Below, in pieces: positions 35,001-44,000 of a stretch of 64,000 nucleotides of DNA. This DNA is from a virus. Within the stretch, counting starts at the first letter, position 1. Each line of letters starts with the position of its first letter. The stretch spans positions 32,241 through 96,240 of IMG/VR virus record IMGVR_UViG_3300043434_000693; one strand, 5' to 3'. A model generated the notes under the pieces. It was given only the letters and a program-made list of their open reading frames with translations, was not told where the DNA came from and did not search any database. The position numbers were made by a program, and so were the translations under genes.

Positions 35001-38000
35001 CAAAATTATCAACTAATGCTGTTGGCGTATATTTAAATGACACGCAATTATTGCATGGAAGAGATTATACTTTTAATAATCAAGGATTTGTAGTTATATC
35101 CGCTACCCTTAAAAATGACGATAAAATTGTTATATATGAATATGAAAGTACTGATGGTTCTTTTGTTCCTGAAACACCGACAAAGTTAGGTATTTGGCCA
35201 AAGTATGAACCAAAGACTTATCTCGATACATCTTATGTAACCCCTCAAATTATGATACAAGGTCATGATGGTAGCCAAGTATTAGCATACGGTGATTATC
35301 GAGATGAATTAATTTTAGAATTAGAAAAACGAATTTACAACAATATTAAAGTAGAATATAATCCAGACATATATGATATTAATGACGTAATACCTAGTTA
35401 TAATCGAACAACTCCTTATAGCTTATCAGAATTTAATAAGGTATTATCACCGAGTTTTTACAAGTGGTTAGGGCTAATTGATCGAGATTTTACTAAACCG
35501 CTAAGTTATGACGAGAACAATTCATTTACTTTTAATTATCGAGGTCAAGCTGCACCGAACGGTACTGAAACACCCGGTTATTGGAGAGGAATTTATCGAT
35601 GGCTTTTAGACTCGGACAGACCAAATGTATGTCCTTGGGAAATGCTAGGATTTACTGAAGAACCAATTTGGTGGACAGAAGTATATGGTATTGCTCCATA
35701 TACTAGCGACAATTTAATTCTGTGGAATGATATTAAAGATGGTATAATTCGAGAACCGAATAAGCCTATTATAAAAAATGAAAAATACGCTAAGCCGTTT
35801 ATTATTGATAGAATTCCAGTCGATAATGATGGCAACTTATTAAGCCCGAGAGACTCTGGACTTGCAATCGGTATTATTACCGGAGTTGTTGAGAATGATT
35901 TTGTATTCGGTGATGTATCTCCGGTTGAATCTTCATGGAGACGCAGCTCTTTCTATCCGTTTAGTGTATTAATTGCATCAATTCTATTAACGCCAAGTAA
36001 AACATTTGGAGTATTATTAGATAGATCTCGCATTGTTCGTGACTTAACCGGGCAGTTAGTGTATAAAGATACTAATTTAAGAATAACACCAAAAGATATA
36101 CAACTTCCGAGTATATATTCGAGTGATACTAGACTGCAAACATCGGGCATAATAAATTATATTGTAAATTATATTCTAAGTGATAATTTAAAATCATATT
36201 CTCAGTACAAATATGATTTAACTAATATTGCAAGTTGTTTAAGTTATCGTGTTGGATCGTTTACTAGTAAAGAAAAGTTTAATTTATTACTTGATTCTAA
36301 AAATCCAACATCTTCAGGAAGCGTATTTGTACCTCAAGAGAACTATAAGATAATTGTTAATCGATCATCTCCGATTAAGAAGATCGATTATAGTGGTGTC
36401 ATCATTACAAAACTTTCAACCGGTTTTGAAGTTAAAGGATACAATCGAACATCACCATTTTTTACAAGGTATGAATATCTTCCGTTTAGTCCGGGAGTTA
36501 CAGTTAATGTAGGCGGAATCTCTGAAAGCTATACAACTTGGGCTCCGAGACAACAGTATGCAGAACAAAAAATTGTATTTTTTAATCAAAAATATTACAG
36601 AGTAAAAACAACACATACTGCAAAAGATGAGTTTGAGCCATTGTATTTTACTGTATTAAATTCTTTACCGATAATAGGCGGAGTATCTGCATTATTTAGA
36701 AGACAGTGGAATAAAACTTTTAACTCTATTGTTCCATATGGTACTGTATTTGAAACAGTACAAGATGTTGTTGATTTCTTATTAGGATACGGGGAATGGT
36801 TATCGGACCAAGGATTTGAATTTGATGAATTTAGCGGCATATCTGAAACTGTAAAAAACTGGGATTCGAGTGCGAAAGAGTTTATGTTCTGGACCACACA
36901 AAAGTGGTCTGCAGGACAAGACAAGTGGGAAGAATGGGATTCTAATTTAGTAGTAAGATTTGGATCTATTGTGCGATACAATGGTGATTATTATCGAGCT
37001 ATTAGAACAGTTCCACCGTCTGCTACTTTTGATTATGATGCATATGTAAAAATTGACGGGTTGAGTTCAGTAGGAAGCTCGGTTATATCATTGAGTCCGG
37101 CAGCAGCTAAGATTACCTTTGATCTTAATTTAACAGTAGTCGATGATATAAATGATGCATTTAATGGATATGAAATATTTAGAGTCGATGGAACCCCAAT
37201 ATCGTCTCAATTCTTAAATTCTTATAGAGAAGATAATTCGGTATCATATATTCCTTCAACAGAAGACGGAATTTATGGAGCAAGTTTCTTCTTAGTACAA
37301 GATGAACATGTAGTAATTTTAGATAACACTACTATGTTTAACGATGTTATTTACAGTCCAGTAACTGGGTATAAACAAGATCGTATTAAGGTTGCAGGTT
37401 ATGTAAGTAACAGTTGGAATGGCTCGTTCAATGTGCCAGGTTTTATATTCGATCAAGCAAAAGTCAACGATTGGCAATCATGGACATCTTATGCGTTAGG
37501 AGATATTGTTAAATTTAAACAATTCTACTACAGTTCGTTAACTGCAACAGCCGGATCTCAAACTTTTAATCCTTCGGATTGGGTTAAGTTAGATGAAAAA
37601 CCAACACCGAGCTTATTACCAAATTGGTCATATAAAGCAGCACAATTTACTGACTTTTATGATTTAGACAGTGATAATTTTGATATCGGCCAACAAAAAA
37701 TGGCTCAGCATCTTATAGGATATCAAAAGAGACAATATTTAGAAAATATTATACAAAATGATGTGAGTGAGTTTAAGTTCTATCAAGGAATGATTACAGA
37801 AAAAGGAACAACTAACGTACTAAACAAGTTATTTGATGTATTAAGTTCAGATGGACAAGAAAGCATAGATTTTTATGAAGAATGGGCTCTAAGAGTTGGA
37901 CAGTACGGAGCTAGTGCAGCATTTGAAACTATTGAATTTAATTTAGACGAGTCGTTATTTAAAAATAATCCTCAAGGTTTTGAATTAGTGACAGTAGTTG

Positions 38001-41000
38001 ATACTACAAAAACTGATTTTATTATTAGACAAAATCCAAGCCAGATTTATTTAAAACCATTAGGGTACAATTCTAATCCTTGGCCGATACTAGAAAAAGA
38101 AAATGTATTTTTAAGATCTTCTGGGTATGTTAGAACTGACGAAGTCTTACTTACTTTAAAAAGTATCGATGACATTGTTAATTACAATGTTGATGAATTT
38201 ACTGATGGCGATTATGTTTGGTGTACATTTGAATCTTTTAGATGGAATGTTTATAGATATACAAACATTAATTTAAATATAACCAATGTCATAGTAGCTA
38301 ATGGCCAAATGACTATCACCACAGATTCATTAGTTCAAATTAACGAAGGGTCGTACATTGGAATTGACCAAACTACTGATTTAAATGGATTCTATAAAGT
38401 TATTTCTGTAGAACTAAACACCGTTATAGTTTCGGCTCCTGACCTACAAGATCAAGAAGATTTTTCTGAGTATAATACTATTATTGTTTATAACTTTAAA
38501 TCTCAAAGAGCGATATCAATTAATACAATTAACGGAGTACTTCCGAGAAAATTAAAAGATTCTGAATTAGTGTGGACTGACGATGACGGGCAAGGGAGAA
38601 CATCGAGTTGGGTGTACTCACCTGTTTACACTGGTGACGAAATTGTTAATTTTGATCCGTTGCCGAACGGATATTATGGACGAGATATTAGTGTTAATAT
38701 TAGAGGTAATTTAATTGCAATCTCTACAGCAGCAGGTGAAGTTTTAATTTTCGATAAGGCGTCGTTAACAAGGCCGTGGACTCAACGACAAGTAATATTA
38801 CCTCCTTATCTTTGCAGCGACATTGAAGGCAACTCATTGAATCCGCTATCGTCTATTGCTAAAGTTGTTGCTATTTCGCCTGACGAACGTTGGTTAGCAA
38901 CCGGCTCTCCGGAAGTAGGTAATGTTGAAAGTAAATTTAACGGCGATTACAATCCAAATATTGAGTATTTAGAAGATGATATTGTAGTATTAGAGTTAAC
39001 CTATTATAGAGCATTAACCGATGTACCAAGATTTACTAGCCCGGACGCTAATACAAGTTTTTGGGAAAAAATTCCTTATATTCCTGTGGAGGATACCGGG
39101 TTTGCATCATCTCTTTATAACCAAGGTGTAATTTCTATATACGAAAAAGATATCAATAACATTTACACATTAGTTAATACTATTATTAGTCCCGTACCGT
39201 CAAACAACGAACAATTTGGATCGTCAATATCGTTTGGTAATAATGAATTATTTGTTACAGCTACAACTGAAAATAATGCCGGAAAAGTATATAATTTAGT
39301 TTATGCTGATACAGTACAAGTAACTGCGTTCTATAATCCAAACGGTAGTACAGGAACAACATTAAAAGTATCTAATACTGACAAGATTAAAGTTGGGATG
39401 AAACTGTCGGGTGTTGGATTTATCTCATCACAAACTGTAATTAATATTGTAGATGATACAACCCTATTAATTAGTAACAACCCAGATAGCCAACCGGACG
39501 GGATTATAGAATTTATAACAACTGGGTGGAAATATAATCGATCTTTTGAATTAGAAGGAACCGAAGAAAATAGTTATTTTGGAAAAGACGTAGTAATTAG
39601 TTCTGATTATTCGACATTGGTTATCACTTCTCCTAGCCAAGATGGAAGAGTGTTTGTTTATAAGAAATCTAATGGTGTTTATTCTTTAATACAAGAAATC
39701 ACTGGCTCAAGGGTACATCCGTATTTTGGTAGAGGCGTAGCAGTTTCTAATACCGGTGATTACATTGCAATTTCTGATGTAAAAGCGCAAGGAGAGTTTT
39801 TAGCAGAAGGGGTTGTTTACGTTTATAGTTACGATAGTACGCTTAACGAATACCAACAATATCAAAGAATTGCAAACAGAGCTCCAGAACCTTCGCAAGA
39901 CTTTGGAAATAAGTTATTTTTTGCTAACGATTCAAAGACATTAATCATCTTTAGTTCTAATGCAGATAGTGTTATACCTTTAACATTTGATTCTAATACT
40001 ACAACCTTTGATAATAATTCAACCGCATTTGTTACAAATTATATCGATAGTGGTAGAGTTGATGTTTACGATCGTTACGATGTTTTATGGGTATACAGCG
40101 AAAGCCTTAAAAATTCTAACGTTGAACGTGATAGCTATGGAGCTAGCATTGCGGTATGTGATAATAGCATATTCGTAGGAGCTCCATATGTATCAAATCA
40201 ATATTCAAACGAAGGAAAAGTTTATCAATATATCAAGACTCCGGGACAATACAGCTGGACAATTAATCATACAATTATAGATAAACCGGATGTTTATAAA
40301 ATTAAACAAGCATTTTTATATAACAAAAAGACGAATGATCTAATTACATATCTTGATGTAATTGATCCTTCTCAAGGAAAATACCCGGGAATTGCTGATC
40401 AAGAAATCAAGTACAAGTCATTTTATGATCCGGCTACTTATTCAACTGGTAACTCTCAAGTTAATGTTGACGAGGGTGTAGCATGGTCAACTGATCAAGT
40501 CGGTGCATTATGGTGGGATTTAAGAACAGTTAAATTTATCAATAGTTATGATAATGATATTGTATATAGAAATAGCAATTGGAATACTTTAGCAATAGGT
40601 GCATCGGTTGATATTTACGAATGGGTTGAAACTTCACTACTTCCATCAGAATGGGATGCTGACGCTGATACTGAAGTAGGATTATCTTTAGGTATTAGTG
40701 GTACTTCGTTGTACGGTGATACTGTTTATAGTTTAAGACGTCGATATGACAATATAAGTCGAACATTTAGAAATACCTATTATTATTGGGTAAAGAACAA
40801 AAAGACGATCCCGAATGTTATCGGAAGAAAGCTCGCTGCAAGTTCGGTTGCAAATTTAATCGCTAATCCGAGAGGAGAAGGGTATCAGTATCTTGCATTG
40901 ACTGGAAGCAACTCATTTAGTTTAGTTAATGTCAAGAATTTATTAAGTTCTACAGATGTTGTTCTTTCAGTTGAATACTGGACTGTTGATGCAAAAGAAC

Positions 41001-44000
41001 AAAATATACATTCTCAATGGAAATTAATTAGCAATAGCATATCGACGAATATACCGAACGAAGTTGAATCTAAATGGATTGATAGTTTATGCGGGAAAGA
41101 TATTGAAGGTCGAAAAGTTCCGGACCTAAGCATTCCGTTCAAACTAAGATACGGTATTGAAAACAGACCTATGCAAACTATGTTTGTTAACAGATTTGAA
41201 GCATTGAAACAACTAATTGAACAAGCAAACATTGTTTTAAAGAACAATATGATTGCTAAAATTCGAGATATCTCTTCATTAAAGTCATTTGATCCTGAAC
41301 CGAATATTATTAGAGGATTATATGATACTGTAAGAGATACTGAAAAAGAATTAAGATTTGAAGTATTAAATTTATATTCAAAGCCTGTACTAACTCCGAT
41401 TATTGTAGATGGAAGAGTGACCGGTGTTAACATTGTATCATCGGGAAGAGGATATGTAACTGCTCCGTATATCGAAGTTTATGGATCGGGTAAAGGAGCA
41501 AGTATTCGGTCTAAAATTGACTCCTTAGGCAGATTTATCGGATATGAGGTCATATCTTCAGGCCAGGGTTATGACGATAATACCGTTCTAACTGTAAGAA
41601 ATTATTCAGTATTAGTTCATAGCGATTCAGAAGCAGGAAATGTGTGGAGTATATACTCTTTTGATAAAGAAACTAGAACTTGGTCAAGATCAACATCTCA
41701 GACATATAATACAACAAAATATTGGAATTATATTGATTGGTATGCTACCGATGTTAATCAGTTTAGTATAATTAATCATGCAGTTGACACATATTCTGAT
41801 CTTGTTAATTTAGAAGATGAAATTGGAGAATTAATAAAAGTTCGGGTTGCTGATCAAGGTAATTGGACATTACTTAGAAAATATGCAGAATCGTCTTCAT
41901 ATGATTGGACACAATCGTATAAAGTTGTTGGTATACAAAACGGTACAATACAATTAAGTTCGACATTATATGAGTTTACTAATTCAGTTGTAGGGTACGA
42001 CGGATTGTTATACGACGGCGGAGTATTTGATAATGGCGCCTCAAATGAATTGAGAATTATACTTAATTCTTTAAAAGACAAAATTTTCGTAGACGATTTA
42101 AAATTAGATTATTTAAATCTATTCTTTACTAGTGTAAGATATGCGTTGAGCGAACAAGTATATGTAGATTGGATTTTTAAAACTAGTTTTGTCAAAGCTC
42201 AACATAATGTAGGACAATTACATCAAGCAGTAACGTATAAAAATGACAATCTTCAAAATTTTGAAGATTATATTTCCGAAGTTAAGCCTTATAGAACACA
42301 AATTAGAGAATACGTAAGTTCTTATCTTAACACCGATGTAACATCGACCGCAGTAACTGACTTTGACTTACCGCCTATCGATGACGAAAATATAATATCA
42401 GCGATAGTTACAAATGATGTATTCAACATCAGTAATCCAGAAGTTCAACAATACCCTTGGAAATTTTGGCTAGATAATGTAGGTTTCTCAGTAACAGCAA
42501 TTAAGATTATTGACGGCGGATCTGGATATATTAATCGTCCGGTAGTTAGAGTTGTTGGAAAGTGTAGTGAAACAGCAACAGTTTCTGCATTTATTACTAA
42601 TGGTAAATTAAGCAGAATTGTAATAATTAATCCTGGAAAAGGATATCTTTCAGCACCTACAATCTATATTGAAGGAGGGATATCTGCAGAGGGATCTCCG
42701 GCAAGGGCTGTTTCTATTATTGGAGACAGTTTAGTTAGAACTAACACGATAAAAATGAAATTTGATCGAATTTCAAATACTCCTTTAATTGCTCAGCTTG
42801 AAGAAACCGAAACTTTTATTAGTAACGGAAATGTTCAGTATGCATTAACTTGGGGCCCGGATATTAGAATAGGGTTATCTAGTGTTTCGATTGATGGAGT
42901 TGATGTACTACGTGATTTATACACATTAAAGACAACTAAAAATAAAGTTAATGGCGAAACAAAATATTTTGGAACAGTAACTTTTTCTGAAGCTCCGAAG
43001 AATGGAAGTACTATAATAGTAAAGTATAGGAAAGATTGGGACCTTTTATCTGCGGCAGATAGAATTCAATATTATTACACACCGGAATCTGGCGGGTTAG
43101 GCAACGATTTATCACAGTTAATGACTGGAGTAGATTATGGCGGAGTAATTGTCACTGGATTAGGTTTTGAATCAACTGGTGGATGGGGCTCATCGTTATA
43201 TTCATCAGAATCTTGGGATAATTATGATTCTGAGTTTGACGACTATATTGTTAAAGTTGCAGGAAACACTCATGATTTTACTTTACCGTATACACCTGAT
43301 CAAGGCACTAAATTAAATGTTTATTATGCAGAAAAAGAAATAACATCTTATGTGTCTGACGGCCAACAGACAGAATATGATTTTAACTTATATGCAGAAA
43401 CTCCGTCAGTGTCTATTAGTAAAATTGCTAGCATTGTTACACCGATAAATGTCTCTGCAAATATTGCCGGATCGAATTTGTTGTACATTGACGATACAAC
43501 AAATATACAAGTTGGTGATGTTGTTACAGACATGACTAATTTTGGTTCAGTAGGTAGAATATTAATAACCGGAACGAACAAGGATAGTAACTATATTACA
43601 GTTACAGAAACCACTAATCTTAAAGAAGATATGCCGATATATGTGCATGGTGCAAGTATTGGCGGTCTAGTTGAAGGTATGTATTATATTTTAACTATTG
43701 AAAATAACACAACAATAACCGTAAGCCAGACTACAGGTGGTTCAGTTTTTGATATTATAAAAACAGAAACTGGCATTCAAACAATTGTTTATGGTATCTT
43801 TAATTTCAATACAACGGTATTAGAAGTAGTTAGCACTAACATTGTAAAATTAAATCAACCTATATATTCAGATATTTCATTAGGAGATGAGGTTAAATTT
43901 TCGAGACAACTAGACAAATTCAATGGAATCAGCTCGTTCTCTCCGAAAAAAGTTGTTTTAACTCAACCGATACCGACAGGAATGACTATTGAAGTTGACG

